The notes below the pieces were generated by a model. That model did no database searches. It was not told the DNA's origin and saw only the letters and a program-made list of their open reading frames with translations. A program made the position numbers and the translations under genes. From positions 1-11,553 of the forward strand of contig JBKPCR010000313.1 in assembly GCA_046727435.1 (NCBI GenBank): 11,553 bases of DNA, written 5' to 3'. This DNA is from CAVPRW01 sp046727435 [NCBI: bacterium]. Its GTDB lineage: Bacteria > Tectomicrobia > Entotheonellia > J063. Below are positions 1 to 6,290 of the stretch, in pieces; within the stretch, counting starts at the first letter, position 1; each line of letters opens with the position of its first letter.

Positions 1-1258
1 CCTTTGGGAGGTAGACCAGGATGAGCCCATCGTGGTGGATGTTGTCTTTGATGTGGTGGATCTCCAGCGTGCGGGTATCATCGCGCAAGACCTGCTTGTC
101 GGTCAGGGTTTCGATGGTCGCCTTCTTGCCTGCCTGCGCCAGCTTGTCGGGGTTCACGGTGCGTGGGTTAGCTAGGGCCTGTTCGTAAAACGGCTTATTG
201 ACGGCGTGCGTGACGATCGTAGCGCCCTCGGCCACGAACGCCCCTAGTCCGCCGGAGTGATCGAAGTGGTGATGCGAGTTGATCACATACTTGATCGGTT
301 TGGTCGGCACGAGCTTTTTCACTTCCGCGATCACCGCAATGGCGCGTTCGTCGTTCTGCGGACCTTCGACCACCACCACGTAATCCTTCATTTCTATCAA
401 CACGCTGTGATGCGTCCCGCCGGCCAAATACCAGATGCCGTCAGACACCTGTTGTGCCTGTACTCGCACCGCTGCCTGTCGGACGTTGTCGGGGACCTGG
501 ATATCGACCGCAGCGTTGGGCTGGACGGCGTTCACGGTGAGGTCGAGCGATGGGAAGTCGCCAGTCTTCTGCGTGATCTTGGTGGGAAATTTTACGCCGC
601 TGAAGTCCTGGTAGTCGGCGTAGATCGTCTCCACCAGCATGTCGCCGACCACAGGATTGGTGGTCCAGGATTCGACCTTCTCGACTAGGTTACGGTCATT
701 CACGACGGCGCTGATCTTGAACCTGCCGGGAACCGTGAAGGCGACGGTGGTCAGCTTCTTGTCACCTTCCGTGCGTGATTGCACGGTGGCATTGTTCGCC
801 AGGCCAGCTTTGATCACACCATGTGGGGTGATCCAGAGCTGCTGGAGTCGGTCGGTGACGGCCGCCAGAGTGGGGTTGGCGGTATCTCCGACCTGGTTCC
901 AGGCATAGGTACCGCTCACGAACTGGATCTGGCGCTGCTCGCCTATGACCGGTTGCCCGCCACCGCCGCGTGGCGGTTGTTCCGCCTGCGTACGAACGAT
1001 TTCGTCCCGCATCGATGCGGTGTCATAATTAATCGAGCGGGTGAAGCTTTTGGCATTGAATCGTGGCCACGGCGCCGTGGGATTTGGGTTCTGGCCAACT
1101 GCGAAGGTGGAGCCGCTCCCCGAATACTGAATCGATTTCAAGTCTGTACCACCCATGGCTTTCGCCACGCCTTCGAGGGCGGTCTTGGCGTCCTGGCATG
1201 CTCCCACTTGCGGCATGAGCGCGACGACCGCAATGACGACCATCAGTGTCTTCCACAT
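1..1258 (-). CDS. Exported MBL-fold metallo-hydrolase, probable lipoprotein (3' end off window)
   Basis: I translated this frame from the minus strand; it is open from the ATG at 1258 to the window edge (419 residues, no stop). The start is supported by AGGAGGT at 1264-1270, 5 nt upstream. Residues 1-20 form a signal peptide (MWK, then a hydrophobic stretch) ending V-G-A-Cys21, a plausible though imperfect lipobox, so a lipid-anchored periplasmic or surface protein is likely. Residues about 22-280 form a beta-rich N-terminal region with no motif I recognise. The MBL domain begins near 'VSDGIWYLAGG' and carries the metal motif SHHHFDHSGG, with H329, H331, D333 and H334 as expected ligands; H408 in 'NIHHDG' is the probable next ligand. 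The remaining Asp and His ligands would lie beyond the edge. The family hydrolyses varied ester, thioester or lactone bonds, and the substrate here is unknown. A leftward companion gene cannot be assessed. Confidence 0.9.
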   Translation of the reverse strand, partial: MWKTLMVVIAVVALMPQVGACQDAKTALEGVAKAMGGTDLKSIQYSGSGSTFAVGQNPNPTAPWPRFNAKSFTRSINYDTASMRDEIVRTQAEQPPRGGGGQPVIGEQRQIQFVSGTYAWNQVGDTANPTLAAVTDRLQQLWITPHGVIKAGLANNATVQSRTEGDKKLTTVAFTVPGRFKISAVVNDRNLVEKVESWTTNPVVGDMLVETIYADYQDFSGVKFPTKITQKTGDFPSLDLTVNAVQPNAAVDIQVPDNVRQAAVRVQAQQVSDGIWYLAGGTHHSVLIEMKDYVVVVEGPQNDERAIAVIAEVKKLVPTKPIKYVINSHHHFDHSGGLGAFVAEGATIVTHAVNKPFYEQALANPRTVNPDKLAQAGKKATIETLTDKQVLRDDTRTLEIHHIKDNIHHDGLILVYLPK

Positions 1259-1365
1259 GAGTCACCTCCTAACCAAGTGAGCGATTGGTATATCGGACCG
1301 TGACACAGTCGGACATTGGTTGGCAATTCGCCAGCGCGTAAAAGCAGCGAGGAACATCGAGAGAG

Positions 1366-1382
1366 GCCCTCCCTCGGAGGGC
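1366..1382. repeat. Short GC-rich hairpin
   Basis: GCCCTCC and GGAGGGC form a perfect 7-bp stem around a 3-nt CTC loop. No T-tract follows on either strand, so a classical intrinsic terminator is not supported. It lies between two minus-strand genes and could end or attenuate the upstream CoA-transferase transcript, or be incidental. Confidence 0.5.
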
Positions 1383-1533
1383 TTAGAAGCGGGTGAGGAG
1401 CTGCGGCCTTCGCAGAAAATACCTGAGTACAAGGAGTGCCATCACGACAGAAGCCTTTGGCAGCCGAGAGAGACTTGGACTATTCATCGCAGTATCCCTG
1501 CTCCTCCAACATGCCAAACAGGCCTTCTGCCAA

Positions 1534-1549
1534 CCGTCACGAGTGACGG
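1534..1549. repeat. Operator-like palindrome CCGTCAC-GA-GTGACGG
   Basis: Two perfect 7-bp inverted arms flank a 2-nt centre. The tight spacing looks more like a dimeric regulator site than a terminator, and no T-run follows on either strand. It lies about 275 nt upstream of the exported MBL start and about 57 nt past the CoA-transferase stop. No regulator gene is in the window, so the role is unassigned. Confidence 0.4.
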
Positions 1550-1605
1550 CAACAGCAATTGTAATGAGGCGGGTTTCCCAGGTCAAGATCGAGACGGTCT
1601 GAGCG

Positions 1606-2928
1606 CTATGTATCGTGCGCCGTAACTTCACCCCTACCGGAACCCTCCCCCGTCGATGGGGAGGGCAGGATAGGGGGGCGCGTACCGATGATACCCTGCG
1701 CCTCGAGCGTGGCGATCTCCTGGGCCGACAGCCCTAGCAGTTCGCCCAGGACGTAGCTATTCTGCTCGCCCAGACCAGGCGCCGGACTGGTAACTTGCCT
1801 AGGGGATTTAGAAAGCTTCCAGGGCGTGCTGACCTGCCGATATGGTCCGGCTTCCGGATGGTCGACCGTATCCCAGAATCCCCGTGCCTCTAGATGCGGC
1901 TCGGCGATGAGCTCTGCCGCCGTGACCACGGGTCCCGCGGGCACGCCGTGGTTTTGCAAAATATGCATCGCTTCATAGTGGTTGCATCCACGGGTCCAGG
2001 CGGAGAGAATGTCATCCAGCGCTCGTTGGTTTTGCCAACGCCCCGGCAGCGTGGCAAATCTAACATCGTCAGCCAACTCGGGCTGACCGATGGCGTGACA
2101 AAGGCCGCGCCACTCAGCATCGGAGCCGACGGCGACGGCCACCCACAGATCATCGCCCTGGCAGGGATAGACGCCGTGCGGCCCCATGAGCAGATGCCTG
2201 TTGGCGATGGGCGCCGCAACCCGTCCCGAAAGCGAGTAATCCACCACTGCCTCACCTAACAAGGCAACGGCGACCTCGCGCTGTGATAGATCGATGAAGG
2301 TGCCTTTGCCGGTTTGGCGTCGGCGTCGTAAAGCCGCCATCAGTGCCCCTACCGCCACGATGCCCACCACCGGGTCGGGATAGGTCTCGTTGGTCATCAA
2401 GGGCCTGCCGTCCTCATAGCCCGTGATCGAGGCGAGGCCGGCGGTCTGTTCTAACGTCGACCCGAGCGAACCGTAATCCGTCTCGGGACCGCTAGCCCCC
2501 TGGCTGCTGATCTTGACATACACCAGTTGTGGATTGGCGGCGCTCAGTTGGGCGTAGCCGAGCCCCAGCCGGTCTAAGACCGAGGCCCGATAGTTTTCGA
2601 TCAGCGCGTCGCAGATGGCGGTGAGCTGCAGAAACAACCCCTTACCCTGAGGACTCGCCAGGTCGAGGGTGACGCTCCGCTTGTTGACATTGCGGTGGAT
2701 ATGGTGTGCGGAGCGATTCCACGGCCGCTCGCCGGGGATGCCTTGGGGATACATGCGATATGTCTCCGGCGTTGGCCGGGCCAGACCGCGGTTGATGTCC
2801 ATACGCGAGCAGGACTCCACCTTGATGATCTCAGCCCCCATGAATCCTAGCAGGAGCGTGGCATAAGGCCCCGCGGCGATCTGGGTCATGTCGAGGATAC
2901 GAAGCCCTGCTAGGGCTGGCTGCGTCAT
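1606..2928 (-). CDS. Class III (CaiB/BaiF/Frc) CoA-transferase with repeat-derived C-terminal tail
   Basis: This 440-residue protein is a family III CoA-transferase, a cytoplasmic enzyme moving CoA between carboxylic acids through a covalent Asp-acyl intermediate. Recognisable family features in order are 'LRILDMTQIAAGPYATLLLGFMGAEIIKVE' (split as N-terminal CoA-binding fold, residues about 8-38), 'NVNKRSVTLDL' (about 80-90), 'DRLGLGYAQL' (about 119-128), 'YVKISSQGASGP' and the active-site segment 'YPDPVVGIVAVGAL'. In that segment D185 sits four residues before the conserved Gly and is the predicted nucleophile. ATG at 2928 is preferred because GGAGAG (2934-2939) lies 5 nt upstream; an in-frame TTG at 2931 would add one residue. 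The family normally ends near 'LSAQEIATLEAQGII'. Here about 25 further residues (GTRPPILPSPSTGEG...) are encoded by a palindromic repeat. It lies 57 nt after a second CoA-transferase and is probably co-transcribed with it. Substrate unknown. Confidence 0.93.
   Translation of the reverse strand: MTQPALAGLRILDMTQIAAGPYATLLLGFMGAEIIKVESCSRMDINRGLARPTPETYRMYPQGIPGERPWNRSAHHIHRNVNKRSVTLDLASPQGKGLFLQLTAICDALIENYRASVLDRLGLGYAQLSAANPQLVYVKISSQGASGPETDYGSLGSTLEQTAGLASITGYEDGRPLMTNETYPDPVVGIVAVGALMAALRRRRQTGKGTFIDLSQREVAVALLGEAVVDYSLSGRVAAPIANRHLLMGPHGVYPCQGDDLWVAVAVGSDAEWRGLCHAIGQPELADDVRFATLPGRWQNQRALDDILSAWTRGCNHYEAMHILQNHGVPAGPVVTAAELIAEPHLEARGFWDTVDHPEAGPYRQVSTPWKLSKSPRQVTSPAPGLGEQNSYVLGELLGLSAQEIATLEAQGIIGTRPPILPSPSTGEGSGRGEVTAHDT
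1630..1681. repeat. Palindromic intergenic repeat, copy A (REP-like)
   Basis: CCCTCCCC (1643-1650) and GGGGAGGG (1658-1665) form an 8-bp stem with a 7-nt loop. Flanks of type CACCCCTACC and GGATAGGGGGG extend a partial outer stem. The right half closely matches copies at 4402-4447 and 8382-8437. Such CCCTC/GAGGG palindromes are a known class of dispersed bacterial REP-like element. This copy lies inside the 3' end of the CoA-transferase reading frame rather than after it. Confidence 0.75.
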
Positions 2929-2985
2929 CAATTCTCTCCATCGTTCTCGTCATGTGCAGACGCATCGATACGCGGCGGAGAGAGG

Positions 2986-4176
2986 TCAGATAGTCCCTGC
3001 CCCACGAAGGCGTGCGAGATCCGCCGTGCTGAGCCCCAGGCGACCGCCGTATATCTCCCAGTTATGCTCACCTAATAGGGGTGCGCGGCCGTGCCGCCAG
3101 GCATCTCCCTGGATGCGAAAAGGGGCGCCAGGATATAGAGCTTTGCCCGCAACGGGGTGGTCTATCGCCTGGAAAAACTGGCGTGCCACTAATTGCCGCG
3201 AGGTGAGGAGGTCCTCGACTGTGGCCACATACCCAGCGACGGAGCGGAGTTCCTGTAGGAGGTGATAAATCTCCTCTTTGGGCTGAGTCGCGGTCCACCC
3301 GCTGAGAATCGCCAACAGATCCTGCTGGTGCTCGCGGCGCGTCTCAGGCGTGCTAAACGCCGGGTTGTCCTTCAGGTCCGGGCGGCCGATCATATCGCAC
3401 ACACGCGGCCAGGTATCCTGGCGCACTCCGCGCTCCAGACCAGGGCTGACCCAGCCATCTTTGGCTTTTACCAAGGGGCTTTCCCGCCTACTGGGGGTGC
3501 GACCGAACTGGTGATGAATGGAGGAGTGAATTTGGGCCACCGCCATAGTTTCCATGGCCGAGACGTCGACATGCTGACCGTAACCTTGCACATCCCGCGC
3601 GTACAGAGCGATCATCGTCGCCGAGAAGGCACTCATCCCGGTGGTATAGCAGGCGGCATTGCCGCCGATCTTCAAGGGCTCGCGATCCGGCAGGCCGATG
3701 GTCTGCATCAACCCGCCCATTGCCTGTGCAATCAGCTCCGAGCCTTTGAGGTTGCGATATGGACCTGACTGACCAAAGGAGGTCACGGAAATATAGATCA
3801 ACCCCGGATTGAGCTGCTCGAGCGCGGCGTAGCCCAATCCCAATCGATCCAGATAACCAGGCGCAAAACTCTCGAGCAGGAGATCGCATTCCTGGGCCAG
3901 TCGACGTAGGATGGTGGCGCCGGTTTGACTACCGACGTCCAGGGTAATGCTCTTCTTGCCGGGGTTGAGGTACAGAAACAGCGCACTCTCCTCAGGATAA
4001 GGTGTTGCGCCGAAGCTGGGACCGGCGCGCCGCGACACATCCCCAGAGCCCGGCCGTTCAACTTTGATGATCTCGGCCCCCAGCCCAGCCAACAATTTGC
4101 TACAGAACGGACCAGCGATGTCCTCGCTGAGGTCGAGCACGCATACATCGCCCAGAGTGAGTCCGTTCTCCGGCAT
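2986..4176 (-). CDS. Class III CoA-transferase-like protein with Cys at the catalytic Asp position
   Basis: The 396-residue protein is clearly in the CaiB/BaiF family: 'VCVLDLSEDIAGPFCSKLLAGLGAEIIKVE' spans residues about 11-40 (an N-terminal CoA-binding fold), followed by 'LNPGKKSITLDV' (70-81), 'DRLGLGYAAL' (110-119), 'YISVTSFGQSGPY' and a C-terminal 'LLGEHNWEIYGGRLGLS'. The length is normal. At the active-site segment most members read (A/G)-D-Y-x-x-G; here it reads A-C-Y-T-T-G, putting Cys176 where the acylated Asp is expected. The enzyme may use different chemistry, be a non-catalytic partner, or belong to a known Asp-less branch. The start ATG has only a loose AAGG-type ribosome site. 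It is the first gene of a probable two-gene unit, with the second CoA-transferase 57 nt downstream, which suggests the products work in one pathway or as a heteromer. The two are paralogues, not a recent duplication, because they differ at most positions. Confidence 0.9.
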   Translation of the reverse strand: MPENGLTLGDVCVLDLSEDIAGPFCSKLLAGLGAEIIKVERPGSGDVSRRAGPSFGATPYPEESALFLYLNPGKKSITLDVGSQTGATILRRLAQECDLLLESFAPGYLDRLGLGYAALEQLNPGLIYISVTSFGQSGPYRNLKGSELIAQAMGGLMQTIGLPDREPLKIGGNAACYTTGMSAFSATMIALYARDVQGYGQHVDVSAMETMAVAQIHSSIHHQFGRTPSRRESPLVKAKDGWVSPGLERGVRQDTWPRVCDMIGRPDLKDNPAFSTPETRREHQQDLLAILSGWTATQPKEEIYHLLQELRSVAGYVATVEDLLTSRQLVARQFFQAIDHPVAGKALYPGAPFRIQGDAWRHGRAPLLGEHNWEIYGGRLGLSTADLARLRGAGTI

Positions 4177-4220
4177 TCTTCGAGCCTTTCCGTCGTGCAG
4201 TAGGGGGTGGCCATAAGATG

Positions 4221-4241
4221 CTCGGGGAGTTGCTCCCCGAG
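4221..4241. repeat. Perfect 9-bp hairpin upstream of CoA-transferase
   Basis: CTCGGGGAG and CTCCCCGAG form a perfect 9-bp inverted repeat around TTG. It lies 45 nt upstream of the CoA-transferase start, probably in its leader or promoter region. No T-tract follows on the minus strand. It could be a leader hairpin or regulator site; it could also be chance within a decayed coding remnant. Confidence 0.5.
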
Positions 4242-4342
4242 ATTGGAATCGACATCGAGCGCGAGATTACCAACTCCTCATTCTGAAGGCAAGCACTGTT
4301 TGCGCATGGGGAAAATATCGGCTTGGTCAGGTGTGCTGCCGT

Positions 4343-4375
4343 CCTCACCCTGCGTCTCTCCCGGAGGCAGAGGGC
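4343..4375. repeat. Palindromic repeat, copy B1 (degenerate)
   Basis: The stretch begins CCTCACCCTGC, runs through CTCTCCCGGAGG and ends CAGAGGGC, matching the general CCTCACCC...CTCTCCC-GGAG...GAGGG pattern of REP-like palindromes with several mismatches in the stem. It is followed 26 nt later by a second half-element, so the spacer looks like a composite or decayed pair. Confidence 0.55.
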
Positions 4376-4401
4376 ACACTGTCTGGGTACTTAATCTGGC
4401 G

Positions 4402-4447
4402 CCTATGCTCCCCACAGGGGAGGGCTGGATGGGGGACGCGCAGGGCT
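4402..4447. repeat. Palindromic repeat, copy B2
   Basis: CTCCCC (4408-4413), ACA, GGGGAG (4417-4422) form a 6-bp stem. The right half GGGGAGGGCTGGAT followed by GGGGGACGCG closely parallels copy A (GGGGAGGGCAGGAT then AGGGGGGCGCG) and, more loosely, copy C. It ends about 25 nt upstream of the -35 element of the following promoter. Confidence 0.65.
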
Positions 4448-4471
4448 GAACGCCGATCTTTGCATTGGAGA

Positions 4472-4500
4472 TTGACAAGCCTGGCGGGAATTTCTATAGT
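4472..4500 (+). promoter_or_regulatory. Sigma-70-type promoter for MBL hydrolase gene
   Basis: TTGACA (4472-4477, a perfect -35) and TATAGT (4495-4500, 4 of 6 matches to the -10 consensus, including the key TA and final T) are separated by exactly 17 nt. Transcription would start near 4507, giving a leader of about 42 nt ahead of the Shine-Dalgarno. This is the strongest promoter in the window and suggests vigorous basal expression. Confidence 0.75.
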
Positions 4501-4548
4501 GCGCCGCAACTTTCATACGGCCCATACAACTGAAGGGGAGGTGTCCTC

Positions 4549-5391
4549 ATGCAGCAGCTCACCAGCAACGTTTTCGTTGACACGCAGGTTAAAGGCTGTA
4601 ACTTCGGGTTTGTCACAACCTCCGATGGCATCGTGATGATCGACAGCCCCCATAAGCCGACCGATGCCATGAAGTTGAAGGCGGAAATCGCCAGGCATGG
4701 GCAGCTGCGCTTTATCATCAATACCGAACCCCACGGCGATCACTGGACGGGAAACGCCTTCTTCCAGGTGCCCGTCATTGCCCACGAGGGGGTCAGGACG
4801 CGCATCCTGAATACCGATATGGAGCAGCATCTGGCACGTGTGGCATCGTTCGGCCCTGAGGAGCCCAAGCTATTGGAAAATTACGCCCCCAACTTGCCAG
4901 TCATCACGTTTCAAAACGGCATGACGTTGCATGTGGGCGACCATACGTTTCAGATGATCCATATGCCCGGCCACACCCTGTATCAGGCGGCCATCTTGAT
5001 CAAGGAGGAGGGGGTCGTCTTCACCAGTGACAATATCTTTTACAAGGTGCAGACGTTCATTCAAGAGGCCAATCCGGATCAGTGGATCGAGGCCCTGGAA
5101 GGGCTACGCACGCTGGACGAGGAAATTTTCGTCCCCGGCCATGGCGCCATTTGTGACAAGGGCTATCTGGATGAACAGGGCGAATACATCCTCGAGTGGA
5201 AGGCCTACGTGCAGAAGGCCATCGACCAGGGCATACCGAAGGAAGAAGCCCTCGAGAAGCTGACTGCGATGACCGATCGCTATCCGATGGATGTAGGGCT
5301 GGAAGGGCAAGCTCCCAGGATCATGCGGATGAATGTCGCCAACCTGTACGACTATCTGATGGGAACCGGCATGCATGAACGCCGCTCCTGA
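4549..5391 (+). CDS. MBL-fold metallo-hydrolase with altered first metal motif (E-P-H-G-D-H)
   Basis: The 280-residue cytoplasmic protein has no signal peptide. ATG 4549 is fixed by GGGGAGGT (4535-4542), 6 nt upstream. It has the MBL core: 'NFGFVTTSDGIVMIDSP' (residues 18-34), then 'NTEPHGDHWTGN' in place of the usual H-x-H-x-D-H. Glu60 occupies the first His position while H62, D64 and H65 are kept. Further ligands are intact: H142 in 'MPGHT', D161 in 'FTSDNIF' and H198 in 'VPGHGA'. The family covers thioesterases, lactonases, quorum-quenching and glyoxalase II-like hydrolases. Glu60 would affect mainly the Zn1 site, so metal use or reaction may differ. A C-terminal helical extension (residues about 205-280) is typical of larger MBL hydrolases. 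A racemase-like gene follows after 106 nt, probably on the same transcript. Substrate unknown. Confidence 0.93.
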   Translation: MQQLTSNVFVDTQVKGCNFGFVTTSDGIVMIDSPHKPTDAMKLKAEIARHGQLRFIINTEPHGDHWTGNAFFQVPVIAHEGVRTRILNTDMEQHLARVASFGPEEPKLLENYAPNLPVITFQNGMTLHVGDHTFQMIHMPGHTLYQAAILIKEEGVVFTSDNIFYKVQTFIQEANPDQWIEALEGLRTLDEEIFVPGHGAICDKGYLDEQGEYILEWKAYVQKAIDQGIPKEEALEKLTAMTDRYPMDVGLEGQAPRIMRMNVANLYDYLMGTGMHERRS

Positions 5392-5497
5392 GGGGCCACT
5401 TCAGAGGATTGCTGCGGATGCATGGGCCAGTTGGCACGTTCGGTCACATGGAGAATCGTGTGGCGAACCAGGGCAACAGGGGTGAGGAGAGATCAAT

Positions 5498-6148
5498 ATG
5501 CGTGTGGTCATGATTCATGCTGTGGCGGAGTCGATGTCGCCCACCAAGCTCGCCTTCCAGGAAGTGTTTCCTGAAGCCGAGCTGGTCAACCTCCTGGACG
5601 AGGGGCTGTTTCTCGACTTTGGCGATCAACTCACGCCGTCGCTCCGCCGGCGGATGACCCAATTAATTTGTTATAGTGCCGAACATGGGGCGCAGGCCAT
5701 TGGGTTGGCCTGCTCGGTCTATACGCCGATGGTGGAGATGGTCCGTGGGGTAGTGGATGTGCCTGTCATCTCGTCTTATGGTCCGGTAATGGCTGAGGCA
5801 GTGCATGCTGGCCGCCGTATCGGCCTGATCGCTGCGGTGCCGGCCACTTTGCGGGATGCCGAGCATTTTTTGCAGCAAGCAGCACGGGAGTCTGGGACGC
5901 CTGTGGACACCGATCCGCGGCTGGCGGAAGATCTCATGGTCGTCAAACACCGTGAAGGCGAAGCTGCATACTGCCGGCGGTTGGCAGAAGAGGTTGACAA
6001 GCTCGCACCACATGTCGATGCTGTGTTGCTTACCCAGTTCTCCATGGCTTCGGCGTTATTACATCTCCAGAGCGTTGCCGCCGTGCCTGTGCTGTCGGCT
6101 CCTCACAGCAGCGCGCGCTGCTTGAAGGCCTTAGTATCGGTGAGCTGA
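5498..6148 (+). CDS. Asp/Glu/hydantoin racemase superfamily protein
   Basis: The 216-residue protein has the two-lobe racemase-superfamily layout: 'MRVVMIHAVAESM' as the first beta strand, 'AIGLACSVYTPM' with Cys72 as the first catalytic cysteine (residues 68-78), 'VPVISSYGPVMAEAV' (88-102), 'GRRIGLIAAVPATL' (105-118) starting the second lobe and 'VDAVLLTQFSMASAL' (173-187), where canonical racemases carry the second Cys. Here Gln180 and Ser182 occupy that segment, so two-base racemisation is doubtful. The superfamily also includes maleate cis-trans isomerase and arylmalonate decarboxylase, and many unstudied members with an 'LxQxSMA' segment. A Shine-Dalgarno GAGGAGA lies just before the start. 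It probably acts in the cytosol on a small acid and is likely co-expressed with the MBL hydrolase. Confidence 0.85.
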   Translation: MRVVMIHAVAESMSPTKLAFQEVFPEAELVNLLDEGLFLDFGDQLTPSLRRRMTQLICYSAEHGAQAIGLACSVYTPMVEMVRGVVDVPVISSYGPVMAEAVHAGRRIGLIAAVPATLRDAEHFLQQAARESGTPVDTDPRLAEDLMVVKHREGEAAYCRRLAEEVDKLAPHVDAVLLTQFSMASALLHLQSVAAVPVLSAPHSSARCLKALVSVS

Positions 6149-6181
6149 TGGTCAGGTTCTGTGCCATCCCCTTTTATAGAG

Positions 6182-6224
6182 CTCGCCTCCTTTGCACGGC
6201 ATGACGAGATCTCGTCAAGGCGAG
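6182..6224. repeat. Inverted repeat in convergent spacer (possible bidirectional terminator or operator)
   Basis: A perfect 16-bp palindrome, TGACGAGATCTCGTCA (6202-6217), is flanked by a second pair of arms, CTCGCCT (6182-6188) and AGGCGAG (6218-6224), with a 13-nt asymmetric bulge on the left. It lies between the stops of the plus-strand racemase (6148) and the minus-strand hypothetical gene (6291), where a shared terminator is expected. No U-tract follows on either side, so a binding site is also possible. Confidence 0.5.
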
Positions 6225-6290
6225 GAGAAGAGTGGGCCGTGGGTTAGGCGTTAAGGTTTCACCCCGTGGGTGATGGCATAGCCGGCCCTG

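Larger units (their letters stand above)
1259..1605. other. Intergenic region without a supportable gene
   Basis: These 347 bases lie between the start of the exported MBL gene and the stop of the CoA-transferase, both on the minus strand. Three short overlapping reading frames exist on the two strands, but none has a Shine-Dalgarno site, a recognisable motif or convincing composition. The region contains two compact inverted repeats (1366-1382 and 1534-1549). The Shine-Dalgarno of the MBL gene lies at 1264-1270. I see no convincing -35/-10 pair. Confidence 0.6.
4177..4548. other. Divergent intergenic region with hairpin, palindromic repeats and promoter
   Basis: These 372 bases separate the minus-strand CoA-transferase unit from the plus-strand MBL/racemase unit. 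They hold a perfect 9-bp hairpin at 4221-4241, a two-part palindromic repeat at 4343-4447 and a near-consensus promoter at 4472-4500 serving the plus-strand gene. No complete gene is supported. A plus frame from 4161 to 4283, ending 'LLPEIGIDIEREITNSSF', has protein-like composition but lacks a start with a ribosome site. Confidence 0.7.

Noticed and set aside
257-1303. Plus-strand reading frames at 257-688, 639-908 and 779-1303
   Set aside because: They are shadows of the minus-strand MBL gene, whose signal peptide, metal motif and ribosome site are clear; the plus frames are His/Arg-rich and have no ribosome site.
1366-1382. Intrinsic terminator
   Set aside because: The stem is good but no T-tract follows on either strand.
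1320-1631. Overlapping short frames at 1320-1625 (+), 1393-1602 (+) and 1383-1631 (-)
   Set aside because: They overlap each other and the CoA-transferase end, and have no motif or Shine-Dalgarno. A hydrophobic stretch in the minus frame is too short to support a gene.
1606-4176. The two CoA-transferases as a recent tandem duplication
   Set aside because: They share family motifs but differ at most residues and at the active site, so they are old paralogues.
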